This document shows positions 1 through 6,671 of a DNA stretch of 18,487 bases, piece by piece. The stretch's first letter is position 1. Every line of letters begins with the position of its first letter. Source of the stretch: RI-92 sp040235555 (GTDB lineage: Bacteria > Pseudomonadota > Gammaproteobacteria > UBA6429 > Thiohalophilaceae); assembly GCA_040235555.1 (NCBI GenBank), contig JBECKZ010000275.1:1-18487 (forward strand), in the 5' to 3' direction. The position numbers and the translations under genes were made by a program. The notes beneath the pieces were generated by a model that ran no database searches, had not been told where the DNA came from, and worked only from the letters and a program-made list of their open reading frames with translations.

Positions 1-310
1 GCACCTGGCCAAGCTGCTGAAATCCGGCGGCAACCTGCTGCTGCTCGACGAACCGACCAACGATCTCGACGTGGAAACCCTGCGCGCCCTGGAAGATGCC
101 CTGCTGGCCTTCCCCGGCTGTGCTGTGATCATCTCGCACGATCGCTGGTTCCTGGATCGCATCGCCACCCACATCCTCGCCTTCGAAGGCGACAGCCAGG
201 TGGTCTGGTTCGAAGGTAACTATGCTGACTATGAGGTCGATCGCAAACGCCGCCTGGGCGATGAAGCCGATCAACCGCACCGCATCAAGTACAAACCGCT
301 GACACGATAA
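1..310 (+). CDS. ettA: EttA, energy-dependent translational throttle ABC-F ATPase (3' end only)
   Basis: This is the C-terminal part of an ABC-F ATPase. The frame is open from base 2, so the gene begins outside the window; about 102 residues remain of a family that is usually about 555. Visible parts of the second ATPase domain are a Walker B with D-loop (LLLLDEPTNDLD), an H-loop (IISHDRWFLDR) and the EttA-type tail (GNYADYE, then RIKYK near the end). ABC-F proteins of the EttA branch bind the ribosomal E site and gate entry into elongation according to the ATP/ADP ratio. They are cytoplasmic and lack membrane domains. The closing RIKYK tail favours EttA over Uup or YheS. The gene ends just before a hairpin terminator. 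Confidence 0.93.
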   Translation, partial: HLAKLLKSGGNLLLLDEPTNDLDVETLRALEDALLAFPGCAVIISHDRWFLDRIATHILAFEGDSQVVWFEGNYADYEVDRKRRLGDEADQPHRIKYKPLTR

Positions 311-344
311 ATCGCGAGCAATTAGTTAAATAAACTCGCAATGA

Positions 345-370
345 AAAATGCCGCCCTGGGGCGGCATTTT
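345..370. terminator. Bidirectional intrinsic terminator between ettA and the DUF2914 gene
   Basis: A perfect 11-bp inverted repeat (345-355 with 360-370) encloses a 4-base loop. The GC-rich core is flanked by four A on the left and four T on the right, so it can work as a Rho-independent terminator in both directions. It lies between the convergent ends of ettA (310) and the DUF2914 gene (392), as expected. Confidence 0.9.
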
Positions 371-391
371 CGTTTGTAAAACAATCGAGTT

Positions 392-1069
392 TTATTTCGG
401 CATGGTATCGGTTGCCGGGCTTTGTGCCGGTTGCTGTTCACTGGCAGGTTCCTGGGTTGTCGCAGGTTGCTGTTCACTGGCGGGTTCCTGGGTTGTCGCA
501 GGCTGTTGTTCCTGCGCCGGACCGGCATAGTCCATCATGTCTTCCGCAATAACCTCGCCTGCACCATTGACCACCGAGACCTTCCATTCTCCAGTGGCAT
601 TGGGGTTGAAGGTCTTGCTTGACCATACACGCCAGCGTGGACCGCGCACATTAAATTTAACTTCGGCGACCACTTTGCCATCGTGTTCCCAACGATGAAT
701 AGCGGTTTGACCGGACATATCCCGTAATTCAGTAAAGAAATAGATGTGATTATCATGGGTCTTTTCGCTGTTCAGTTTATCCACTGGCTCTCTATCCTTC
801 ACTTCGGTGGTAAACACGGAACGAACCACACTGCCACGCGAAAAACCAGATTGAGCGGATGCCTGCTCGGTCTTTTGATCAGCTGCAGCAGGTGCTGCTT
901 GCTGTTCAGCTGCAGGTTGTGCAGCTGGTGCTGAGGTGTCAGCCTCCGGTTGCGCGGCTTGTGTAGCCGGCGCTGTGGTATCAGCTGCCGGTGCCGTATC
1001 TGCGGTGGGTTCCGCAGCCCAGGCCGTACCGCTCAGTACCATAGCGAATAGAATAAAACGGATCTTCAT
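392..1069 (-). CDS. Exported DUF2914 domain protein with low-complexity linker and repeat tail
   Basis: A 225-residue protein of unknown function. I chose the ATG at 1069 because a GGAGAG ribosome site lies about 8 bases upstream and the product then opens with a clean signal peptide (MKIRFILFAMVLSGTAWA, likely cleaved after residue 18). The frame stays open to 1165, but that extension has no signal peptide. Residues about 20-75 are an Ala/Pro/Thr/Gln-rich linker. Residues about 83-181 match the DUF2914 pattern: VFTTEVKDREP, HIYFFTEL, HRWEHDGK, a W-rich GPRWRVWSSK and GEWKVSVV. Residues 191-214 are two identical 12-residue repeats (ATTQEPASEQQP), followed by a short polar end. The domain is a small beta-rich module, and a periplasmic location is inferred. 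A 179-base gap separates it from the CULT gene upstream, so it probably has its own promoter. Confidence 0.85.
   Translation of the reverse strand: MKIRFILFAMVLSGTAWAAEPTADTAPAADTTAPATQAAQPEADTSAPAAQPAAEQQAAPAAADQKTEQASAQSGFSRGSVVRSVFTTEVKDREPVDKLNSEKTHDNHIYFFTELRDMSGQTAIHRWEHDGKVVAEVKFNVRGPRWRVWSSKTFNPNATGEWKVSVVNGAGEVIAEDMMDYAGPAQEQQPATTQEPASEQQPATTQEPASEQQPAQSPATDTMPK
431..510 (-). repeat. In-frame 36-bp tandem repeat in the DUF2914 gene
   Basis: Two 36-base units (431-466 and 467-502) differ at a single base (446 versus 482). A decayed third unit begins at 503. On the coding strand each full unit gives the same 12 residues. The near-identity at DNA level points to recent duplication or slippage, so copy number may vary between strains. 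Confidence 0.9.
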
Positions 1070-1133
1070 AACAATTCTCTCCATTGGTTTTTGAATTGGT
1101 GGGATGGAAATACTCTTGGCGCTAACAGACCAA

Positions 1134-1160
1134 AATATAGTCTGATTATCCGTGATTATC
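1134..1160 (-). promoter_or_regulatory. Candidate promoter with tandem activator half-sites for the DUF2914 gene
   Basis: On the minus strand a good -10 hexamer (TATATT, 1139-1134) has no recognisable -35. Where the -35 should lie there are two identical 8-mers, GATAATCA, exactly 10 bases apart (plus-strand TGATTATC at 1143-1150 and 1153-1160). Direct repeats on one face of the helix next to a -10 resemble sites for OmpR/PhoB-type regulators. The arrangement is seen in the sequence; the regulatory role is inferred. Confidence 0.4.
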
Positions 1161-1248
1161 TTCACATTCCGTTAATCAATACAGGTAACAAATGCGAACT
1201 CAAAGGCTTTGACCGCGATTTTGGATTCAAATTCGACAGGTACGGGTC

Positions 1249-1662
1249 TTATTCCTGTGAATCTACCAGGCGATTGCGAATCAAACCAAAAAAGGCTGGA
1301 CTGCCTATCCGCCGGTAAAGCCATCCCAGATGCTCATGGCAGTTAGCACATAAGGCCAGTTGCCAGGTATAACCGGCAAACCAGGTGTATTCCGTGGTTG
1401 CCGGCCCATGTGTTACGCAGTCAGCGTATTCGAACAAGGCGATTTCGTAACTAAAGCCACCAGGGTTGGTAAACATATGCACATGACCACCCGCCAGTTC
1501 CAGGTAGGCGGTATGGTCGGTGATGCGATGCAGGCATTGCGCACAACATAATGCTGATTTACGTTTCGCCAGTTCATCGATGTCTTCCTGTTCAAGACGA
1601 TGCCCTGCCGGGGTCCAGGGTGTGTACTTATCCAGTAAATGCAGATGAGTTATATAAGTCAT
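1249..1662 (-). CDS. CULT-domain protein, bacterial homologue of the cereblon thalidomide-binding domain
   Basis: A 137-residue single-domain protein. The ATG at 1662 follows an in-frame TGA four codons upstream, so it is the first possible start; the ribosome site is weak. The fold signature is that of the CULT domain. The zinc pairs are C40-x2-C43 and C105-x2-C108. There is an NPGGF segment at 66-70, matching human NPHGY. The aromatic cage is W94 (EYTWFAGY), W100 (YTWQLALC) and W114 (HLGWLY) with Y116. The conserved tail is FFGLIRNRL at 124-132. These correspond to human cereblon Cys323/326/391/394 and Trp380/386/400 with Phe402. Members bind glutarimide-type cyclic imides and uracil-like rings in the cage. 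No signal peptide or membrane helix is seen, so it is probably cytoplasmic. It lies 21 bases behind a 2-hydroxyacid dehydrogenase and is probably co-transcribed with it. The natural ligand is unknown. MsrB and Yippee share the beta-tent fold but lack this three-Trp cage. Confidence 0.93.
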   Translation of the reverse strand: MTYITHLHLLDKYTPWTPAGHRLEQEDIDELAKRKSALCCAQCLHRITDHTAYLELAGGHVHMFTNPGGFSYEIALFEYADCVTHGPATTEYTWFAGYTWQLALCANCHEHLGWLYRRIGSPAFFGLIRNRLVDSQE

Positions 1663-1683
1663 CTCAGCGTGTCACCACTTGAA

Positions 1684-2637
1684 TTAATTCACGCGATTTT
1701 GTGGCTGCCCGTTCAGGAAGGCATGGATATTCTGTGCGACGCCATCGATCAATCGCTGGCGTGCCTGGCGTGAGGCCCAGGCGATGTGAGGCGTCACAAT
1801 CAGATTGGGTAATGCTTGCTGCAATAAAATATTACCCCCCCGTGGAGGCTCACTATGTAAAACGTCGATACCGGCCCCCGCCAGTTTGCCACTGCGTAAG
1901 GCATCCAACAGTGCAGCCTCATCCACGATGCCACCGCGGGCGGTATTTATCAGTATGGCCGAGGATTTCATCTGCGCCAGTTCACTTTCACCGATCAAGC
2001 CCCGCGTCTCATCAGTTAAGGGACAATGCAAACTCAATACATCAACTTGTGCCAGCAACTCCGATAGCGGTAAACGACCGGCCTGTGGTTTAGCTCCCGG
2101 GCGTTGCGCAACCAGTACACGCATCCCAAGTTGCTCGGCCATGTGCGCCACAGCCTGACCCAGTTCGCCAAAGCCGATTATGCCCAGTGTTTTTCCAGTC
2201 AGTTCCTCGATGGTGTAATCAAGAAAACAAAAATGTTCACTAGTCTGCCAGCGTCCATCACGCAGGGACTGTTGATACTCTGGTAAACGACGCAGTAAAT
2301 TCAATACCAGCATAAAAACGTGCTGCACTACCGATGGTGTGGCATACGCTCGCACATTGCACACTGGTATGTGCCTGTCACTCGCAGCTTGAATCTCGAC
2401 GTTGTTGGTGCCCGTGGCAGCAACACAGATCAGTTGTAAAGCTTGTGCTGCCGTGATCGTATTCGCATCCAGGACAACTTTATTGCTGATCGCAATATTC
2501 TGGCCGGCGAGACGTGATGCCAGTTGCGCTGGCGTCGTCGAACCATGAAAGGTCCACTTCACTGGCAAGGTCTGTAACCGTTGCGTGTCCAGGTCCTGGT
2601 TATCGACACTCTCCCAATCGAGAAACACTGCATGCAT
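1684..2637 (-). CDS. D-2-hydroxyacid dehydrogenase (glycerate/hydroxypyruvate type)
   Basis: A 317-residue NAD(P)-dependent oxidoreductase that interconverts D-2-hydroxyacids and 2-oxoacids. I chose the ATG at 2637 because GGAGA lies 9 bases upstream; ATGs at 2646 and 2658 are too close to, or upstream of, that site. The nucleotide-binding loop is GFGELG (155-160). The catalytic trio is R234 (TARGGIVDE), E263 (HSEPP) and H284 (TPHIAW). The family resembles glycerate dehydrogenase/hydroxypyruvate reductase, but the substrate cannot be fixed from sequence. At the end of the second beta strand the protein reads VAQRPGA, where NAD-using relatives usually carry Asp or Glu, so NADP(H) use is possible (inference). 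The CULT gene follows after 21 bases, and hemH is divergent 50 bases away. Confidence 0.93.
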   Translation of the reverse strand: MHAVFLDWESVDNQDLDTQRLQTLPVKWTFHGSTTPAQLASRLAGQNIAISNKVVLDANTITAAQALQLICVAATGTNNVEIQAASDRHIPVCNVRAYATPSVVQHVFMLVLNLLRRLPEYQQSLRDGRWQTSEHFCFLDYTIEELTGKTLGIIGFGELGQAVAHMAEQLGMRVLVAQRPGAKPQAGRLPLSELLAQVDVLSLHCPLTDETRGLIGESELAQMKSSAILINTARGGIVDEAALLDALRSGKLAGAGIDVLHSEPPRGGNILLQQALPNLIVTPHIAWASRQARQRLIDGVAQNIHAFLNGQPQNRVN

Positions 2638-2687
2638 AAACGGCATTCTCCGGTACAATAGTCAGACACTCATTAATTATTATCGCT
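2638..2687. promoter_or_regulatory. Divergent promoter region, hydroxyacid dehydrogenase / hemH
   Basis: Only 50 bases separate the two divergent start codons. On the plus strand TACAAT (2654-2659) is a fair -10 for hemH, which would give a leader of about 20 bases, but no convincing -35 is visible. On the minus strand the GGAGA ribosome site of the dehydrogenase lies in the same stretch. Any promoter elements must overlap each other or the coding ends. Confidence 0.35.
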
Positions 2688-3779
2688 ATGAAATACACTA
2701 GCCAACAAGACTTCAATCATGATCGCCAGCCGGTAACCGGTATATTATTGGTGAATCTAGGTACGCCTGAGGCCCCAACTCCCACTGCTGTACGGCGTTA
2801 CCTCGGTGAATTTCTCAGTGATCCGCGTGTTGTGGAAATCCCAAAACTGATCTGGTGGTTAATCCTGAACGGGATCATTCTACGCTTCCGGCCCAAGAAA
2901 GTGGCGCATGCCTACGCCAGTATCTGGATGGACGACGGTTCACCGTTGATGGTGTATTCACGCGCAATCACCAGGGCCCTGGACGAACGCTGTCAGGCAG
3001 AGTTCGGCGGACCGGTTCTGGTCGAGCTGGCCATGCGCTATGGCAAACCAGCGATGTGTGATGTATTGCGACACATGCGTGAGCAAAACGTCGAACGATT
3101 ATTGGTGGTACCGTTATACCCTCAGTACTCCGCCACGACTACCGCCACTGTTTTCGATGCGCTTGCCGCCGAATTACAATATTGGCGTCGCTTACCAGAG
3201 TTGCGCGTGTGTATGCATTACCACGACCAGCCACAATATATTAAAGCGCTTGCTTCCTCGATCCGCGACAGTTTTACCAAGCATGGCAAACCGGACAAAC
3301 TGGTGTTCTCGTTTCATGGCTTACCGCAACGATGCCTGCACGCCGGTGATCCGTATTATTGTCATTGTCAGAAAACCGCGCGTCTCGTCGCCGAGGCCAT
3401 GCAACTCGATGCGGATGACTGGCTGGTCAGCTTTCAATCCCGCTTTGGCCGCGAACAATGGCTGCAACCTTATACCAACGTCACCATGGAAAAACTGGCC
3501 CAATCGGGTACCAGGCATGTTCAGATCATTTCACCGGGGTTTGCTGCCGATTGTCTGGAAACCCTGGAAGAACTCGCGATCCAGAACAAGGAGTTCTTCT
3601 TGACCGCCGGCGGCGAAAAATTTCACTATATCCCGGCCCTCAATGCCGATCCCGCCCATATTGATGCACTGTTCGATCTGGTCAAATGCCAGACTCAGGG
3701 CTGGTCCACCGCAAGTCTGGACGAGGCCGCACGCCGCGAAACATTGCAACGTGCCCACCAGTTAGGTTCTGCCGAATAA
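2688..3779 (+). CDS. hemH: Ferrochelatase
   Basis: Inserts ferrous iron into protoporphyrin IX to make protoheme, the last step of heme b synthesis. The 363 residues are a normal length for gammaproteobacteria. The N-terminal motif is GILLVNLGTPEAP. The metal and porphyrin site residues are H210 (FSFHGLP) and E291 (ADCLETLEE). The middle segment CLHAGDPYYCHC is typical of proteobacterial members. The start codon has little ribosome-site complementarity, but the N-terminus aligns with family members and no better start exists before the NLGTP motif. The gene is a single transcription unit, ending in a strong terminator and divergent from the dehydrogenase. Heme demand fits the cytochrome-based electron transfer expected with SoxB and the heme protein MsrQ. 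Confidence 0.98.
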   Translation: MKYTSQQDFNHDRQPVTGILLVNLGTPEAPTPTAVRRYLGEFLSDPRVVEIPKLIWWLILNGIILRFRPKKVAHAYASIWMDDGSPLMVYSRAITRALDERCQAEFGGPVLVELAMRYGKPAMCDVLRHMREQNVERLLVVPLYPQYSATTTATVFDALAAELQYWRRLPELRVCMHYHDQPQYIKALASSIRDSFTKHGKPDKLVFSFHGLPQRCLHAGDPYYCHCQKTARLVAEAMQLDADDWLVSFQSRFGREQWLQPYTNVTMEKLAQSGTRHVQIISPGFAADCLETLEELAIQNKEFFLTAGGEKFHYIPALNADPAHIDALFDLVKCQTQGWSTASLDEAARRETLQRAHQLGSAE

Positions 3780-3791
3780 TATCAATGGCAT

Positions 3792-3820
3792 AAAAAAGGG
3801 AGGCTGTGCCTCCCTTTTTT
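3792..3820. terminator. Bidirectional intrinsic terminator between hemH and soxB
   Basis: A perfect 13-bp stem (3792-3804 with 3808-3820) has a 3-base TGT loop. It carries six A on the left and six T on the right of a GGGAGGC core. It sits between the convergent ends of hemH (3779) and soxB (3841) and should stop transcription from both sides. Confidence 0.95.
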
Positions 3821-3840
3821 ATTGTATACAGCCAATGGTT

Positions 3841-5673
3841 CTAGGCCTTGTAATCAGCGATCCCCGGGTTTCCCTCGGCACCGATGATCTTCGGTGTATT
3901 GAGTTTCTTGAACTTGGCAACCTTGACGTGTCGCAGGTAGGTGCTGACCGTTTCCCAGATCGGTTCACCTGGTGACTGACTGCCAACAGTGGCCCAACCG
4001 GATACCTTGTAGTTCTTGTCCGGTTCAATCGGGGTACCGTCATCCAGACGCATGTCCTTGATGCGGTTACCGATGGTGGCATTAATATCGATGGTATAAT
4101 CCAGACCACCAACACGGACCATGTCACCACCCTGTTGCCGGTACGGATCTTTGTTAAACAGGTTATCCGCCACGTCTTCCAGTACCGCCTTGATGTCCGA
4201 GCCTTTCATGTCACGGGCATAGGTTTCCGGATACGTAATACAGGTCTGGTCCATCACATTATCCATGGTGATGGCCTGACCCGGCAGCACTGTGGTACCC
4301 CAACGGAAACCCGGTGACAATGAAATTTGAGTTTCGTTGATGGTATTCAGCGCATCGCAAATCAGCTGATCAAAGGTTCCGTTAAAATTCCCGCGGCGGT
4401 ACAACGCGCCACCATCGGGATCGGCTACCGCCAGTTGTTCCGAGAGGGTTTCTGTGTAGGGTTTACGCACTTCGGCGATGTACGCTGTCATCTCCTTATC
4501 GGCTTCCAGCAGATTAGAAAATACGGGCAACAGGCGATAACGGAAATCCTGAACTTTTCCGTTACGGATATCCAGCTGCATAAAGCCCAGGAACTTGCCG
4601 TTGGATCCGGCATTGGTCACCAGGGTCTGACCACCCTTGTTCTTCACGATAGTCGGCGCCGGAACACCGTCATGCGTATGGCCGCCAAAGATGGCATCAA
4701 CGCCAGTGACGATACTGGCCATCTTGAGATCTACATCCATACCGTTATGTGAAATCACGAATACCGCATCAGGTTTTTCTGTCGCCCGGATCTGATCCAC
4801 CAGCTTTTGCATTTCCGAATCACGAATACCAAATGTCCAGTCCGGAATGAAGCGCTGCGGATTGGCAATCGGCGTGTACGGAAAACCCTGACCAATGATG
4901 GCCACACGTACTCCGCCCATCTGTTTGATCGTGTAGGGCTTGAAAGCGCGTTGAGTATTTTCATTGTAGCCGGCAAAGTCAGCATACTTGTAATCAAATG
5001 CCGCTTCGTCACGGACAAAGCAGTTTTGGACCACAAAGTCGCCTTTAAACGCCTTGACGTTATTAATGACTTCTTCTTCGGTATAGGTGAATTCCCAGTG
5101 ACCGGTCATGACATCCACGCCCAGCAGATTGGTGGCACCGACCATGTCCTTGCCGCGGGTCCAGTAGGCAGTTGCCGAACCCTGCCAGGTATCGCCGCCA
5201 TCGATCAACAAGGTCTGGTTTGGGCCATGTTCGGCGCGCAGTTTCTTTACCAGCGTACGGAAATGAGCAAAACCACCGACCTTACCGTAAGTCTTGGCAG
5301 CTTCCACATAGTCCAGATAGGTAAATGCATGCGCCTCGATGGAATTGGGTGCAATACCAAAATGTTTTAAAAACGCTTCGCCGACAAGGTGCGGCGGCTG
5401 ACCAAAAGCGGAACCGATACCCAGGTTAACGTTTGGCTCGCGAAAATAAATCGGATTCAGCTGTGCGTGGCAATCGGTCATGTGCATGATGGCAACATTA
5501 CCGAATTTTGGAATATTGTAGAGGTCTTCCGGTTTTCGCAGGACACCATTGCTCGCGGTACCACCAGTTGTACCTTTGGCCGGTTGCTGTTGTTTACTTT
5601 CACAACCCGGGACCAGACCTGCCGCAGCAGCAATACCCATGAGTTGTATAAATTCGCGACGGTTTAGAGACAT
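3841..5673 (-). CDS. soxB: Thiosulfohydrolase SoxB (sulfate-releasing Sox enzyme)
   Basis: Periplasmic dimanganese hydrolase that releases sulfate from thiosulfate or sulfane-sulfonate bound to the SoxYZ carrier. The 610 residues are close to family length. ATG 5673 has AGGAGG 6 bases upstream; an adjacent TTG at 5676 is less well placed. The twin-arginine signal is NRREFIQLMG (residues 4-13), followed by a hydrophobic stretch and VPGC with Cys24. That Cys could be a lipidation site, but the Pro makes the lipobox imperfect. Metallophosphoesterase motifs are MTDCHAQ (66-71), GGDTWQG (159-165), GHWE (191-194, where nucleotidases have GNHE) and GHTH (331-334). A 5'-nucleotidase-type C-terminal domain follows. 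No other sox gene is in the window, so SoxXA/YZ must be elsewhere. It is flanked by hemH and msrQ. Confidence 0.98.
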   Translation of the reverse strand: MSLNRREFIQLMGIAAAAGLVPGCESKQQQPAKGTTGGTASNGVLRKPEDLYNIPKFGNVAIMHMTDCHAQLNPIYFREPNVNLGIGSAFGQPPHLVGEAFLKHFGIAPNSIEAHAFTYLDYVEAAKTYGKVGGFAHFRTLVKKLRAEHGPNQTLLIDGGDTWQGSATAYWTRGKDMVGATNLLGVDVMTGHWEFTYTEEEVINNVKAFKGDFVVQNCFVRDEAAFDYKYADFAGYNENTQRAFKPYTIKQMGGVRVAIIGQGFPYTPIANPQRFIPDWTFGIRDSEMQKLVDQIRATEKPDAVFVISHNGMDVDLKMASIVTGVDAIFGGHTHDGVPAPTIVKNKGGQTLVTNAGSNGKFLGFMQLDIRNGKVQDFRYRLLPVFSNLLEADKEMTAYIAEVRKPYTETLSEQLAVADPDGGALYRRGNFNGTFDQLICDALNTINETQISLSPGFRWGTTVLPGQAITMDNVMDQTCITYPETYARDMKGSDIKAVLEDVADNLFNKDPYRQQGGDMVRVGGLDYTIDINATIGNRIKDMRLDDGTPIEPDKNYKVSGWATVGSQSPGEPIWETVSTYLRHVKVAKFKKLNTPKIIGAEGNPGIADYKA

Positions 5674-5947
5674 CAATCTCCTCCTGGTATTTTTTACAGA
5701 AAAATAAAAGAAATCGTTGGTTTAATTATCGAAATAAGTCTTGGAAAAATCCGAAGACCACAATTTAGGTGTGTGATCGTACCACGATTTAGACTTACTT
5801 TAAATTTCCACCACTCCGTGGCCAATCTTATTACAAATCCCCCCTGCTGGGGATACTCGGCTAACAAAATTCCACTAACGCATTGAAAATACTGCAAACT
5901 GCAATCAGCTACCCTGAAATTAGCGGGATTTTATCGCAAAACGCAAT
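5674..5947. other. 274-base intergenic region between soxB and msrQ
   Basis: No gene is supported here. It must hold the soxB promoter (minus strand), but I see no clear -35/-10 pair. Two inverted repeats stand out. ATCGT-ACC-ACGAT at 5776-5788, extendable by a G/T pair, lies about 100 bases upstream of the soxB start and could be an operator. ATCCCC-6-GGGGAT at 5837-5854 is followed by no T-run, so it is a poor terminator for msrQ. Confidence 0.4.
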
Positions 5948-6598
5948 TCACTTTGCTCGTGCTAGCAGCTGCCGGCGTAGCACTCGATAGCCCAACAGCA
6001 GGAGTACACAAAAGGCGAAGATGAGGGGGCGCAGGGTATCGGCCTTGACCAGCCAATAAAAATGCAGCGTCCCCAGGGGAACGATGACATAGATAAGACT
6101 ATGCAGGCGTTTCCATTTCTTACCCAGACGGCGCTGCATGGCACGAGTGGACGTAATGGCCAGTGGAAATAAACCGATGACGGCCAGCATGCCCACGGTA
6201 ATGAAAGGCCGTTTGACGATATCCTTGCCGATTTCCACCCAGTCAAAAAACTGATCTATCCAGAGATAGGTCAGGAAGTGCAGACACAGATAGGCAAAGC
6301 TCCACAAACCGATCAACCGTCGCAACTGGATCGGCCAGGCCTCATTGGTCAGGTCCCGCAACGGCGTCATGCACAAGGTCAGTAACAGTAACTGCAGGCC
6401 CCATTCCCCGAGATGACGAATCACCACCTCCAGTGGATTCGCCCCTAATTGATCCGTGAATAAATACCACAACAACCAGACTAACGGCACTATACAACAC
6501 AACCATATGGCAGCCTTGAGTAAAAGCACACGATGACGCGCGGTCATGGGAGATGACAATTTATCAAAATAACTGACGACGGCTGTAATGGAATTCAT
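5948..6598 (-). CDS. msrQ: MsrQ, heme-binding membrane subunit of MsrPQ
   Basis: Inner-membrane b-type cytochrome that passes electrons from the quinol pool to periplasmic MsrP. The 216 residues show about six hydrophobic helices. Histidines in helices fit heme ligation: H62 (IRHLGEW), H107 (LHFLTYLW), H166 (RLHSLIY) and H179 (LHFYW). LTNEAWP and the LGKKWKRLHSL motif are typical of the YedZ/MsrQ family. ATG 6598 is used, with a weak AGGG upstream. The ATG at codon 18 is also where some relatives begin, but it has no ribosome site. It follows msrP by 73 bases in the usual msrP-msrQ order. Confidence 0.96.
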   Translation of the reverse strand: MNSITAVVSYFDKLSSPMTARHRVLLLKAAIWLCCIVPLVWLLWYLFTDQLGANPLEVVIRHLGEWGLQLLLLTLCMTPLRDLTNEAWPIQLRRLIGLWSFAYLCLHFLTYLWIDQFFDWVEIGKDIVKRPFITVGMLAVIGLFPLAITSTRAMQRRLGKKWKRLHSLIYVIVPLGTLHFYWLVKADTLRPLIFAFCVLLLLGYRVLRRQLLARAK

Positions 6599-6671
6599 CG
6601 TGCCCTACTTCACTCTTTCGAATAAGTGCTGTTATCTGGTTTCGTTTCGATCAGCGCAGTTCCAGCAAATA

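Noticed and set aside
431..510. 36-bp repeats that look like a short CRISPR array
   Set aside because: The units abut without spacers, lie in the DUF2914 reading frame and encode identical 12-residue peptides. No cas genes are present.
1070..1165. N-terminal extension of the DUF2914 protein to 1165
   Set aside because: A strong GGAGAG site and a complete signal peptide mark the start at 1069. The extension lacks both and overlaps the candidate promoter.
1249..1662. Possible MsrB, Yippee or HNH-type zinc protein
   Set aside because: The two CxxC pairs alone would fit these, but the three spaced tryptophans, the NPxG segment and the FFGLIRNRL tail match CULT. The catalytic Cys region of MsrB and the HNH triad are absent.
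4327..5370. Plus-strand open frames across soxB
   Set aside because: They lie wholly opposite conserved SoxB sequence and are shadows of its codon usage.
5837..5854. ATCCCC/GGGGAT hairpin as msrQ terminator
   Set aside because: The arms are only 6 bp and no T-run follows on either strand.
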